Of a DNA stretch of 50,846 nucleotides, positions 43,373 to 50,846 are shown piece by piece. The translations under genes and the position numbers were made by a program. The notes beneath the pieces are model-generated. The model searched no databases and had not been told where the DNA came from. It saw only the letters and a program-made list of their open reading frames with translations. Source of the stretch: an uncultured Roseobacter sp. (lineage in GTDB: Bacteria; Pseudomonadota; Alphaproteobacteria; Rhodobacterales; Rhodobacteraceae). Positions within the stretch are counted from its first letter, which is position 1. The number at the start of each line of letters is the position of its first letter. Where the stretch lies: the NCBI GenBank assembly GCA_913054455.1, contig CAJXIL010000006.1, positions 1-50,846 on the forward strand, given 5' to 3'.

Positions 43373-45628
43373 ATGCCCAAAGCGAAGATTACCGACGAAG
43401 AAGCCCTTGCCTTTCACCTGGACCCGACACCGGGGAAATGGGAGATCAACGCCACCGTCCCGATGACAACCCAGCGCGATCTGTCCCTGGCCTATTCGCC
43501 TGGTGTTGCGGTGCCTTGCGAGGCGATCGCGGCCAATCCAGAGACCGCTTATGATTACACCAACAAGGGCAACCTTGTCGCGGTGATCTCGAATGGGACG
43601 GCTGTCTTGGGTCTTGGTAATCTAGGCGCGCTTGGCTCTAAGCCGGTGATGGAGGGAAAATCCGTTCTCTTTAAGCGTTTTGCCGATGTGAACTCGATCG
43701 ATATCGAGCTGGACACCGAGGATCCGGATAAATTCATCGAAGCGGTCCGTCTGATGGGGCCAACGTTTGGGGGGATCAACCTCGAAGATATCAAAGCGCC
43801 AGAGTGTTTCATCATTGAGCAAAAGCTCAAAGAAGAGATGGATATCCCGGTTTTTCACGATGACCAGCACGGCACTGCGGTGATCTGCGCAGCTGGCTTG
43901 ATCAATGCGCTGCATATCTCAGGTAAAAAGATCGAAGACGTACGCATTGTGCTGAATGGGGCAGGGGCCGCAGGGATCGCTTGCATTGAGCTGTTGAAGC
44001 GTATGGGCGCGCGGCATGAAAACTGCATCGTCTGTGACACTAAGGGTGTAATCTACCAGGGCCGCACCGAGGGCATGAACCAATGGAAATCGGCCCATGC
44101 CGTGACCACCGAGTTGCGCAGCCTTGAGGAAGCCATGGATGGCGCGGATGTTTTCTTGGGTGTCTCGGTCAAAGGCGCCGTGACCCAGGATATGGTTGCC
44201 AAAATGGCTGACAATCCGGTGATCTTTGCCATGGCAAACCCTGACCCGGAAATCACTCCGGAAGAGGCCCATGAAGTCCGCGTTGATGCCATCGTTGCCA
44301 CGGGTCGGTCTGACTATCCCAACCAGGTCAATAACGTGCTTGGTTTCCCCTATCTCTTCCGCGGTGCGCTGGATATTCATGCCCGCGCCATCAATGATGA
44401 GATGAAAATCGCCTGTGCCCATGCCCTGGCGGCGCTGGCGCGCGAAGACGTGCCGGACGAGGTGGCGTTGGCCTATGGCAAGTCACTGACATTTGGCCGC
44501 GATTACATCATCCCGACCCCTTTTGACCCGCGCCTGATCCACCGTATCCCTCCTGCCGTTGCCAAGGCCGGGATGGATACCGGTGCCGCGCGTCGTCCGA
44601 TTATTGATATGGAGGCCTATGAAATTGGTCTCAAAGGCCGAATGGATCCGACGGCCTCGATTCTACGCGGCTTGAATGCCCGGGCACGTTCGGCGCAAAG
44701 CCGGATGATCTTTGCCGAGGGCGATGATCCACGGGTGCTGCGTGCCGCCGTCAACTATCAGCGTTCGGGCTTTGGTAAGGCGCTGGTTGTAGGGCGGGCC
44801 GAAGACGTCAAACAGAAATTGGAAGCTGCGGGACTCAGCGATGCTGTGCGCGAGCTGGAGATCATCAATGCGGCCAACACAACGCATTTTGATGTCTATA
44901 AGGATTTCCTGTTCAAGCGTCTGCAGCGTAAGGGCTTTGACCGCAAAGATGTGCATCGTCTGGTCGGCCGCGACCGTCATGTCTTCTCGGCTTTGATGCT
45001 GGCCCATGGTCATGGCGACGGGTTGGTGACTGGCGCTACCCGTAAATCGGCGCATGTTCTGGATCAGATCAACCACGTGTTTGATGCCGATAACAGCCAC
45101 GGTGCTGCTGGCGTGACGGCTTTGCTACATAAGGGGCGCATCGTATTGATCGGTGATACTCTGGTGCACGAATGGCCAGATGAAAATGATCTCGCCAATA
45201 TTGCCGAACGCGCTGCCGGCGTCGCCCGCCATATGGGGCTTGACCCGCGCGTGGCCTTTGTCAGCTTCTCGACCTTTGGCTATCCTGTTTCAGAACGTGC
45301 GGAGAAAATGCACCTCGCCCCGGCCGTTTTGGACAAACGTGGCGTGGATTTTGAATATGAAGGGGAAATGACCGTCGATGTGGCGCTCAATGCCGCCGCA
45401 CAAGAGGCCTATCCTTTCCAGCGCCTGACTGGCCCTGCCAATATCTTGATCGTTCCAGCCCGTCACTCGGCCTCGATCTCGGTGAAGCTGATGCAGGAAA
45501 TGGGTGGTGCTACGGTTGTGGGTCCAATTCTGTCGGGCATCGACAAACCGATCCAGATTTGTTCCACCACCTCGACCGCCAATGATGTGTTGAACATGGC
45601 GGTTCTGGCAGCCTGCAACATCGGGTAA
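43373..45628 (+). CDS. maeB: NADP-dependent malic enzyme with C-terminal phosphotransacetylase-like domain
   Basis: Converts malate to pyruvate and CO2 with NADPH. The 751-residue protein has the malic domain (AYSPGVAVPCEAI, FKRFADVNSIDIELD, FHDDQHGTAV), the cofactor domain (LNGAGAAGIACIELL, MANPDPEITPEEA), and from about residue 440 a phosphotransacetylase-like domain that regulates activity (acetyl-CoA inhibition) in studied family members. The double-domain form is usual in Gram-negatives. A kinase gene follows after four bases. Confidence 0.95.
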   Translation: MPKAKITDEEALAFHLDPTPGKWEINATVPMTTQRDLSLAYSPGVAVPCEAIAANPETAYDYTNKGNLVAVISNGTAVLGLGNLGALGSKPVMEGKSVLFKRFADVNSIDIELDTEDPDKFIEAVRLMGPTFGGINLEDIKAPECFIIEQKLKEEMDIPVFHDDQHGTAVICAAGLINALHISGKKIEDVRIVLNGAGAAGIACIELLKRMGARHENCIVCDTKGVIYQGRTEGMNQWKSAHAVTTELRSLEEAMDGADVFLGVSVKGAVTQDMVAKMADNPVIFAMANPDPEITPEEAHEVRVDAIVATGRSDYPNQVNNVLGFPYLFRGALDIHARAINDEMKIACAHALAALAREDVPDEVALAYGKSLTFGRDYIIPTPFDPRLIHRIPPAVAKAGMDTGAARRPIIDMEAYEIGLKGRMDPTASILRGLNARARSAQSRMIFAEGDDPRVLRAAVNYQRSGFGKALVVGRAEDVKQKLEAAGLSDAVRELEIINAANTTHFDVYKDFLFKRLQRKGFDRKDVHRLVGRDRHVFSALMLAHGHGDGLVTGATRKSAHVLDQINHVFDADNSHGAAGVTALLHKGRIVLIGDTLVHEWPDENDLANIAERAAGVARHMGLDPRVAFVSFSTFGYPVSERAEKMHLAPAVLDKRGVDFEYEGEMTVDVALNAAAQEAYPFQRLTGPANILIVPARHSASISVKLMQEMGGATVVGPILSGIDKPIQICSTTSTANDVLNMAVLAACNIG

Positions 45629-45632
45629 CAAC

Positions 45633-46505
45633 ATGGCGATTTGGAATCTTGGCTCCATCAATGCCGATATGGTCTATGCCTTGCCGCATCTGCCAGTGGC
45701 AGGCGAAACCCTGGCGGCCACCGGGTTGGACCAGTTCCTGGGCGGCAAGGGGGCCAATATGTCGGTCGCCGCCGCCCGCGCCGGCTCTGTGGTGCACCAC
45801 ATTGGTGCTATTGGCCCCGAAGGCGACTGGGCCGTGGCACGGTTGATGGAATACGGTGTGGATACGCGCCACATCGCCACACTCGATTTGCCCACGGGCC
45901 ATGCCATTATTGCGGTGGATCAGGCGGGTGAGAATCAGATCATCCTGTTTCCCGGCGCCAATCGGGCGATCTCAACAGATCAGGTTGGTCAGGCTCTCAG
46001 CATGGCACATGCGGGCGATATTCTGGTTCTCCAAAACGAGACCAATATGCAGGTCGAGACCGCAAAAATGGCGCAGGCCCTGGGGCTTAAGGTGGCCTAT
46101 GCGGCTGCTCCTTTTGAGGCAGAGGCTGTGCGGCTAATTCTACCCTACCTTGATCTGTTGTTCTTGAACGAAGTTGAGGCCGAGCAACTGCAACAGGAAA
46201 TTGGCAAATCCGCGGATGCTCTCGGCGTAGCGGATGTGATTGTGACCCTGGGCGCCAAAGGGGCGCGCCACTATTCTAGCACCTCTAATGAGGTCTCAGA
46301 GGTGGCAGCACTGCCGGTTACCCCTGTGGACACCACAGGGGCAGGTGATACGTTTACTGGCTATGTCTTGTCTGGTTTGGATCGTGGACTTCCCATGCCA
46401 CAGGCCATGGGCTTGGCCGCGCGGGCGGCAGCACTGATGGTGACACGCCATGGCACCGCTGACGTGATCCCTGATCTAAAAGAAGTTCAAAACGCCCAGT
46501 TCTAA
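45633..46505 (+). CDS. PfkB-family sugar kinase (ribokinase-like)
   Basis: A 290-residue carbohydrate kinase. The N-terminal GETLAATGLDQFLGGKGANMSVAAARAG pattern (seen as GGKGANMSVAAARAG) and the C-terminal DTTGAGDTFTGYVLSGL, with the catalytic Asp and anion hole, mark the ribokinase group. Four bases after maeB, it is probably co-transcribed with it, though no common pathway is obvious. The exact sugar is not determined; ribose is only the default. Confidence 0.85.
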   Translation: MAIWNLGSINADMVYALPHLPVAGETLAATGLDQFLGGKGANMSVAAARAGSVVHHIGAIGPEGDWAVARLMEYGVDTRHIATLDLPTGHAIIAVDQAGENQIILFPGANRAISTDQVGQALSMAHAGDILVLQNETNMQVETAKMAQALGLKVAYAAAPFEAEAVRLILPYLDLLFLNEVEAEQLQQEIGKSADALGVADVIVTLGAKGARHYSSTSNEVSEVAALPVTPVDTTGAGDTFTGYVLSGLDRGLPMPQAMGLAARAAALMVTRHGTADVIPDLKEVQNAQF

Positions 46506-46583
46506 CTCAAAACGCTCTGGGTAAACTCTCTGCCGGTTACATTTGGCCAGAAATTTCACGTGGGTGAATTGCGCGACGCGCAG

Positions 46584-46600
46584 CAGGGGGTGACCCCCTG
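46584..46600. terminator. GC-rich hairpin between the kinase gene and msrA
   Basis: CAGGGGG TGA CCCCCTG, a perfect 7-bp stem with a 3-base loop between convergent genes. It has no T-run, so it may be a Rho-dependent or structural end. Confidence 0.35.
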
Positions 46601-46607
46601 ATGCCCT

Positions 46608-47273
46608 TCAGTGATTGCTGGAAAAGGGAGCGGCCGCGCCCCAAAGCTCAGCCACACGCGCATCCCGGCCACAGGCCTGGCGATACCGTTTGTAGGCCGC
46701 AGCCTGACGTTTGGGGCCAAACCGGGTAAAAATCAGTTTGCTGCCTTTGTAGTAGTCCTGATGGTAGTCTTCAGCGCGATAAAAGGTCTTGGCTGGAAGG
46801 ATTGGCGTGACCACCTGTTGGGTCAAATCGGCCTGCGCTTGGGCCAGAACCTGCTCTGCCAGAGTCTTTTCCTGCGTGTTAGAGACAAAAATCGCCGTGC
46901 TATAGACTTCACCACGGTCGCAGAACTGTCCCCCTGCATCAGTGGGATCAACGGACCTGATAAAGAGTTCCAGCAGATGTTTACGGCTGACGCGCGCAGG
47001 ATCAAAGAGGATCTGCACAGATTCTAAATGTCCAGTGCCGCCTTTTCCAACCTGACCATATGTGGGGTTCTTGGTCGTCCCGCCAGTGTAGCCAGAGACA
47101 GCTTCGATAACACCAGGCACCGATTCAAAATCGCTTTCCACACACCAAAAGCACCCACCTGCGACTGTGAGCGTTTCGTGCGTCTGGGCCTCAGCTTCCT
47201 CGCTGCGCAGCACCAGGGCAATCAGCATAAAGACAGTAAGTGCGACGGGTTTCAGGGTTTTGAAAATCTGCAT
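46608..47273 (-). CDS. msrA: Exported peptide methionine (S)-S-oxide reductase MsrA
   Basis: Reduces methionine-S-sulfoxide in oxidised proteins, 221 residues. The catalytic GGCFWCVE is present, as are GYTGGTTKNPTYGQV, GHLESVQI, and a resolving Cys in the C-terminal part (RQACGRD). The start at 47273, with GGAGG upstream, gives an N-terminal hydrophobic signal (VALTVFMLIALVL) ending near AEA, so this copy is probably periplasmic, unlike the usual cytoplasmic MsrA. An upstream start would add 23 residues and break the signal. Confidence 0.92.
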   Translation of the reverse strand: MQIFKTLKPVALTVFMLIALVLRSEEAEAQTHETLTVAGGCFWCVESDFESVPGVIEAVSGYTGGTTKNPTYGQVGKGGTGHLESVQILFDPARVSRKHLLELFIRSVDPTDAGGQFCDRGEVYSTAIFVSNTQEKTLAEQVLAQAQADLTQQVVTPILPAKTFYRAEDYHQDYYKGSKLIFTRFGPKRQAAAYKRYRQACGRDARVAELWGAAAPFSSNH

Positions 47274-47444
47274 GGTGACCTCCGTTTTTTGCACACTGCA
47301 GGGGCTTTGGGGTCGGCTCAACCCTGTGACATCAAATGTCACGGGGAGGTGAGCGCAAGTTACCGCTTGGAAATTGGATCCAATCCTTCTAGCGTGCCCA
47401 CAAAAGATACCTTCATGTCAGAAAGCCCAAGCATGTCCGAGAAA

Positions 47445-48341
47445 ATGAGCACCCATCAGGCGACTGAAGATCAGCGTAACGAAGAGATTCTGATCTACCT
47501 TAACGGCAAGATTGTCCCAAAGGTCGAGGCCACTGTGAGCGTCTATGACAGCGGATTTATGCTGGGGGACGGGGTCTGGGAAGGGTTGCGGCTATATAAT
47601 GGCACCTGGGCGTTCTTGGATGAACATCTGGACCGGCTGTTCGAGGCGGCAAAGGCGATTGACCTGGATATTGGTTTGGATCTCGAAGGTGTGAAAAAGG
47701 CTTTGTTAGAGACGCAGAAAGCCAATCAAATGACCTCTGACGCCCATGCGCGGTTGATGATAACCCGTGGACCCAAGACACGTCCTTTCCAGCATCCTTC
47801 GTTGTCGCAGCAGGGGCCAACCATGGTGATCATCATGGAACATTCCAAGCCGAATCTACCACGGCCAATCCGGCTGGCCACGGTGCCGCATCTGCGGGGC
47901 TTGCCGATGACCCAGGATCCCAAGCTAAATTCCCACTCCAAACTGAACTGCATCTTGGCCTGTATTGCCGCCGAGAAAGCGGGGGCTGACGAGGGCCTCA
48001 TGTTGGATGTAAATGGCTTTGTGAACACCACCAATGCCTGCAACTTTTTCATCGTGCGTAAAGGCGCGGTTTGGACCTCGACAGGGGATTACTGCATGAA
48101 TGGGATTACCCGGCAAAAAGTCATCGACCTGTGCCGCGCCAATGACATTCCGGTGTATGAGCGGAACTATTCCCTCGTCGATACCTATGGGGCCGATGAG
48201 GCTTTTCTGACAGGAACCTTTGGCGCTCAGACCCCGGTTGGTGATATTGATGGGCGGCAGATTGGCAGTGGTGAGATGGGTCCAGTGACCGAGCGTATTC
48301 GGGTCCTTTACAAAGCGATGATCGACGCGGAGTGCGCCTGA
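47445..48341 (+). CDS. Class IV aminotransferase (branched-chain / D-amino-acid type)
   Basis: A 298-residue PLP-dependent fold-type IV enzyme. The marks are YLNGKIVPKVEATVSVYDSGFMLGDGVWEG (in parts: VYDSGFMLGDGVWEGLR), the PLP Lys in NSHSKLNCILA, DEGLMLDVNGFVNTT, and EAFLTGTFGAQTPV. ATGs at 47415 and 47433 would add 10 or 4 residues; no ribosome site is strong. It ends in a one-base overlap with the sulfotransferase-like gene, so the two are coupled. Substrate is not clear from sequence. Confidence 0.85.
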   Translation: MSTHQATEDQRNEEILIYLNGKIVPKVEATVSVYDSGFMLGDGVWEGLRLYNGTWAFLDEHLDRLFEAAKAIDLDIGLDLEGVKKALLETQKANQMTSDAHARLMITRGPKTRPFQHPSLSQQGPTMVIIMEHSKPNLPRPIRLATVPHLRGLPMTQDPKLNSHSKLNCILACIAAEKAGADEGLMLDVNGFVNTTNACNFFIVRKGAVWTSTGDYCMNGITRQKVIDLCRANDIPVYERNYSLVDTYGADEAFLTGTFGAQTPVGDIDGRQIGSGEMGPVTERIRVLYKAMIDAECA

Positions 48342-49054
48342 TGCGAATTGCTATGTGGTCGGGGCCTCGCAATCTGTCTACGGCAATGATGTATGCCTTT
48401 GGCAATCGCGGCGACTGCGCGGTCGTGGATGAGCCATTCTATGCGGCCTATCTGGCGCTCACTGGTCTGCAGCACCCGATGCGTGCAGAGATTTTGGAGA
48501 GCCAATCCCAGGACGCGGCAGAGGTTGCACAGGCCTTATTGGGGCCAGTCCCCGCAGCAAAGCCTCATTTCTATCAAAAGCATATGACCCAGCATATGAT
48601 TGAGGGGGTGCCACGGGAGTGGATGCGTGAGGTGACAAATGTATTCCTGATCCGTCACCCGGCGCGGGTGATTGCCTCTTATGCCGCCAAACGGGAAAAT
48701 CCGGTTCTGGATGATATCGGCTTTCGCCAACAGGCAGAGTTGATTGAGCTATGTCGGAGCTGGGGCCAGGATCCCGTGGTTGTCGACAGCCATGATATTC
48801 GTGAGGATCCCGAGGCCAAGCTGGACCAGCTTTGCGATGCGCTCGGCTTGCCATTTTCCCCCAAGATGCTGAGCTGGCCCCAGGGCGGTCATCCAGAGGA
48901 TGGCGTCTGGGCACCCATCTGGTATGGCGCGGTGTGGAATTCATCCGGCTTTGCCGGAGCAGAAGCGCCGTTACCAGAGGTGCCTGATAACCTACGCCCT
49001 GTATTGGAGGCGGCGATGCCCTATTATGAGGCGATGAAAACGCTCAAAATCTGA
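48341..49054 (+). CDS. Sulfotransferase-like P-loop protein
   Basis: A 237-residue protein with the sulfotransferase fold: N-terminal phosphosulfate-loop-like MWSGPRNLSTAMMYAFGNR, DEPFYAAYL, and a second motif VFLIRHPARVIASYAAKR where the 3'-phosphate site would lie. The start ATG overlaps the aminotransferase stop (TGATG). I recall plant proteins in which both domains are fused, which supports a common pathway. Sulfate donor use is inferred from the fold only. Confidence 0.75.
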   Translation: MRIAMWSGPRNLSTAMMYAFGNRGDCAVVDEPFYAAYLALTGLQHPMRAEILESQSQDAAEVAQALLGPVPAAKPHFYQKHMTQHMIEGVPREWMREVTNVFLIRHPARVIASYAAKRENPVLDDIGFRQQAELIELCRSWGQDPVVVDSHDIREDPEAKLDQLCDALGLPFSPKMLSWPQGGHPEDGVWAPIWYGAVWNSSGFAGAEAPLPEVPDNLRPVLEAAMPYYEAMKTLKI

Positions 49055-49063
49055 GAGAGAGAT

Positions 49064-49124
49064 GGGGGCTTTGCCCCCCGCGCCTCTGGGCGCTCCCCCC
49101 AGAATATTTGGGGAAAGATGAAAG
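49064..49124. repeat. Rhodobacteraceae intergenic repeat, copy 3
   Basis: Two stacked hairpins (GGGGGC TTT GCCCCC; GCGCC TCTG GGCGC) and then AGAATATTTGGGG and AAAGATGAAAG. It is the most complete of three copies and lies between the convergent sulfotransferase and SCP2 genes, where it may act as a terminator. Confidence 0.7.
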
Positions 49125-49127
49125 CGG

Positions 49128-49412
49128 TTAGGCAATCAGTTTGCCCAATTTCATCGCTGTGGTCATGTCACCAGAAATTTTGAGCTTTCCCATCATGACG
49201 CCGGTCATTGGGTTCAGCTTACCTGTCAGCAGTTTTACAAGATTTTCCTGTGTCAGGCTGATGGTGCAATCGGTGTGGCGGTCATCTGTCGATGCAGTCC
49301 CGTCCGCCAATATTATGACACCATCTGCGCCACAGTCGAACTTCAAGGATCCGTCAAAACTCTTGCCCTGAAGGCCGTCGGATATGCCCTGTGCGATGTC
49401 TGTTAGCGCCAT
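49128..49412 (-). CDS. SCP2 sterol-binding domain protein
   Basis: A 94-residue stand-alone SCP2 domain (GISDGLQGKSFDGSLKFDCG, VIILADGTASTDD, then LLTGKLNPMTGVMMGKLKISGDMTTAMKL). Such small proteins bind lipids or acyl-CoA in a hydrophobic tunnel. The ATG at 49412 is chosen over an upstream frame start at 49463 that adds 17 residues. No operon partner is evident; a repeat copy follows its stop. Confidence 0.9.
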   Translation of the reverse strand: MALTDIAQGISDGLQGKSFDGSLKFDCGADGVIILADGTASTDDRHTDCTISLTQENLVKLLTGKLNPMTGVMMGKLKISGDMTTAMKLGKLIA

Positions 49413-49532
49413 TGGTATGCCCCTTAGAAGTCTTCTTGATACGAGCAGGGGTATGCAAGCCATTTGAAACAGGCAAGCCTGACGATGCGGAAAGTAAGAG
49501 GTAGCTCCCTTAAGTAGAGCCTGAATAAACGA

Positions 49533-49985
49533 CTAGGCGATGGCTTCTAGCGTTACATCGCAAGGGGTGGCGGCAAAGAAGGTGGCGAGGAGCTCTGCAA
49601 AGACATCAGGTGCGCCAGGAACAGCAGCAAAGAGGGTCATGCTGGAGCGCAGTTTCTTAGCATCTGTCGCGCCGAGAATTTCTGCGGCATCTTTTCCCTG
49701 ATGGGTGAGCATCAGCGAAGAGACCTCAACGAGGCGGTCGCGCAGCACCTCATGGCCCAGATAGGCACTGGCCTCGGAGAGGTCTTCGATGCCGTAGAGT
49801 TGCGCCATATGGGATTGGCCAAGTTCTGCCAGTTGGGGAAAGACAAACCACATCCAATGGCCGGTCTTTTTGCCAGCTCTCAACTCGGCCAGGACATCTG
49901 CCCAGACGGTGTCTTGAGCTTCGACAAACATCTCCAGCTCTTCCGCGAAATCATCTTCAAAGAGGTCATCCTCTTGATCTGTCAT
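49533..49985 (-). CDS. DUF1810 protein
   Basis: A 150-residue protein of the DUF1810 family: FVEAQDTVWADVLAELRAGKKTGHWMWFVFPQL is its signature region, here visible as GKKTGHWMWFVFPQL, and YLGHEVLRDRLVEVS follows. An acidic N-terminal tail (EDDLFEDDFAEELE) precedes it. The ATG at 49985 is preferred to a much longer frame that runs into the pseudogene. Family function is unknown; it belongs to a group found in Rhodobacteraceae and many other bacteria. Confidence 0.88.
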   Translation of the reverse strand: MTDQEDDLFEDDFAEELEMFVEAQDTVWADVLAELRAGKKTGHWMWFVFPQLAELGQSHMAQLYGIEDLSEASAYLGHEVLRDRLVEVSSLMLTHQGKDAAEILGATDAKKLRSSMTLFAAVPGAPDVFAELLATFFAATPCDVTLEAIA

Positions 49986-50034
49986 CCCAAACTCCGTCTG
50001 CGCCGATATTTGGCAGACCCTAGCGGATGCGGAA

Positions 50035-50440
50035 CTACTGCGCCAGACGCTCTTTGAAACTATCAATGTTTCTGACGCGTGCACGGCTGAGCGGGTGACT
50101 GGACAGCCAGTCAGTGCTGCCGTCATAGCGGGACATTTCCGTGAAAAAGCGTCCCAAACCTTCGGGGCTATATCCTAATTTGTTCAGCAGATGCAGGGCA
50201 TAGGTATCGGCGTCGAGTTTGTGCTGGCGTGAAAAGGACAGGTTGAACAGAGCCTGACCTTCGAGGACAACGCTGTGTAGGATGGGGCCAGTTCGGCCTC
50301 GACATGTGCCGGGCGCAAAGGCCCGGCCAAGGACCCCAGGCTGAATAGATGCCCAGGGTAAGGACAGATAGCAATAGGTTGACGATCCAGATGCCGAACC
50401 ACTCCTTGGCGGCGCCGCGAAATTCAAAATCTTCCTGTGA
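50035..50440 (-). pseudogene. Deletion-fusion remnant of DUF898 and M48 peptidase genes
   Basis: Two different protein families are read in two frames on this strand. At about 50440-50336 one frame reads FEFRGAAKEWFGIWIVNLLL then SVLTLGIYSAW, the N-terminal part of a DUF898 (YjgN-like) membrane protein. At about 50277-50035 another frame reads VVLEGQALFNLSFSRQHKLDADTYALHLLN and SDWLSSHPLS-like TDWLSSHPLSRARVRNIDS, the C-terminal part of an M48 metalloprotease. The HExxH motif and the rest of both proteins are gone. A deletion of the intervening DNA plus a frameshift explains this. In relatives, as I recall, the two genes are neighbours. Confidence 0.75.
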
Positions 50441-50542
50441 CGGTGACAAAAATTCAAAAACAGCAATATTGAGATATATGTTCTCAAGGTTGAAATCATT
50501 AAGAGTTTGTTTAATCTGTAGTAGAAGCAATTTGTGACTACT

Positions 50543-50573
50543 AAAAAGGGCCACACCCATTGGTGCGGCCCTT
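50543..50573 (-). terminator. Intrinsic terminator of argG
   Basis: On the minus strand AAGGGCCGCACC, loop AATG, GGTGTGGCCCTT (one G-T mismatch), followed by TTT. It lies 29 bases after the argG stop. Confidence 0.85.
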
Positions 50574-50601
50574 CTAATACCAGAGATCAGGTCTCAGAGA
50601 G

Positions 50602-50846
50602 TTACTTTTTCAGGCGACGCTCACGGGCGGCCAGCAGCTTCAGACGCAGGGCGTTAAGCTGAATAAAGCCTGCCGCATCGGTCTGATCATAGGCGCCGGC
50701 ATCTTCTTCAAAGGTCACATGGGCCTCGGAATAGAGTGTGTGATCCGACCAGCGGCCAACGCAGGTGGCGGAGCCTTTGTAGAGTTTCAGACGCACGGTG
50801 CCGGTGACATGGGTCTGGCTGGCGTCGATGGCGGCCTGCAGCATTT
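50602..50846 (-). CDS. argG: Argininosuccinate synthase, C-terminal part (runs off the window)
   Basis: The ATP-dependent joining of citrulline and aspartate in arginine synthesis. The last 80 residues are present: [37 protein letters not shown], and [19 protein letters not shown] are the conserved C-terminal region of ArgG. The start lies beyond the right edge. The stop is at the complement of 50602-50604 and a terminator follows. Confidence 0.95.
   Translation of the reverse strand, partial: MLQAAIDASQTHVTGTVRLKLYKGSATCVGRWSDHTLYSEAHVTFEEDAGAYDQTDAAGFIQLNALRLKLLAARERRLKK

Noticed and set aside
46553-46564. TTTCACGTGGG near the kinase gene end, parS-like
   Set aside because: Matches the left half only, and the right half diverges at once.
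1-50846. tRNA, rRNA, CRISPR arrays, transposases and phage genes
   Set aside because: None recognised on reading both strands; the only repeats are the three intergenic elements and local dyads.

Overview
The window is chromosomal DNA of an alphaproteobacterium of the Rhodobacteraceae, most likely the Roseobacter group. The signs are the RegB / SenC-RegA redox locus beside ahcY, the alphaproteobacterial gene order around the replication origin (dnaQ-coaE-aroE-maf, then hemJ-rho-mnmE-mnmG-rsmG-parA-parB), alphaproteobacterial-type AddAB, HemJ, a TimA-like Tim44 protein, and an intergenic repeat that I recall as common in this family. No tRNA, rRNA, CRISPR array, insertion sequence or prophage was seen. 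Almost all of it is core genome. One clear decayed locus lies near the right end.

Layout. 0-6.7 kb: the start of ahcY, an HD phosphohydrolase, a GT61 glycosyltransferase, then regA and senC on the minus strand, divergent from regB; a PAS-domain protein follows regB and has a perfect CtrA box upstream. 6.7-15.7 kb: a tightly overlapping plus-strand operon tsaE-amgK-murU-addB-addA, then trxA and its terminator. 15.8-20.4 kb: small conserved proteins (DUF6500, two Lin0512 paralogues, DUF1127), then hslV, a multi-pass membrane protein and hslU. 20.4-27.98 kb: a lipoprotein alpha/beta hydrolase, smr-mltA-timA (minus), fxsA and secB (plus), and the overlapping minus operon maf-aroE-coaE-dnaQ.

27.98-28.39 kb is the longest gene-free stretch. 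I read it as the chromosomal origin: it has DnaA-box-like nonamers in both orientations, an AT-rich tract, a perfect CtrA box, and genes diverging on both sides. To its right come hemJ, rho, mnmE, mnmG, rsmG, parA and parB, all plus strand. Two perfect 16-bp parS sites lie inside this cluster, one at the start codon of mnmG and one in rsmG. Origin, centromere and partition proteins therefore sit within about 8 kb.

35.8-50.8 kb: DUF454, hemW-rdgB-rph (minus) divergent from hrcA-grpE (plus), mutS (minus) divergent from maeB and a PfkB kinase (plus), an exported MsrA, a class IV aminotransferase coupled to a sulfotransferase-like gene, an SCP2 protein, DUF1810, a DUF898/M48 fusion pseudogene, and the 3' end of argG.

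Observations most worth a second look: (1) CtrA boxes in the origin and before the PAS gene; (2) a 13-bp inverted repeat that would pair over the secB start codon; (3) parS built into the first codons of mnmG; (4) the membrane-protein gene between hslV and hslU; (5) the DUF898/M48 deletion scar; (6) the aminotransferase/sulfotransferase pair. I found no wholly new multi-gene system. The novelty here is mostly in regulatory architecture.
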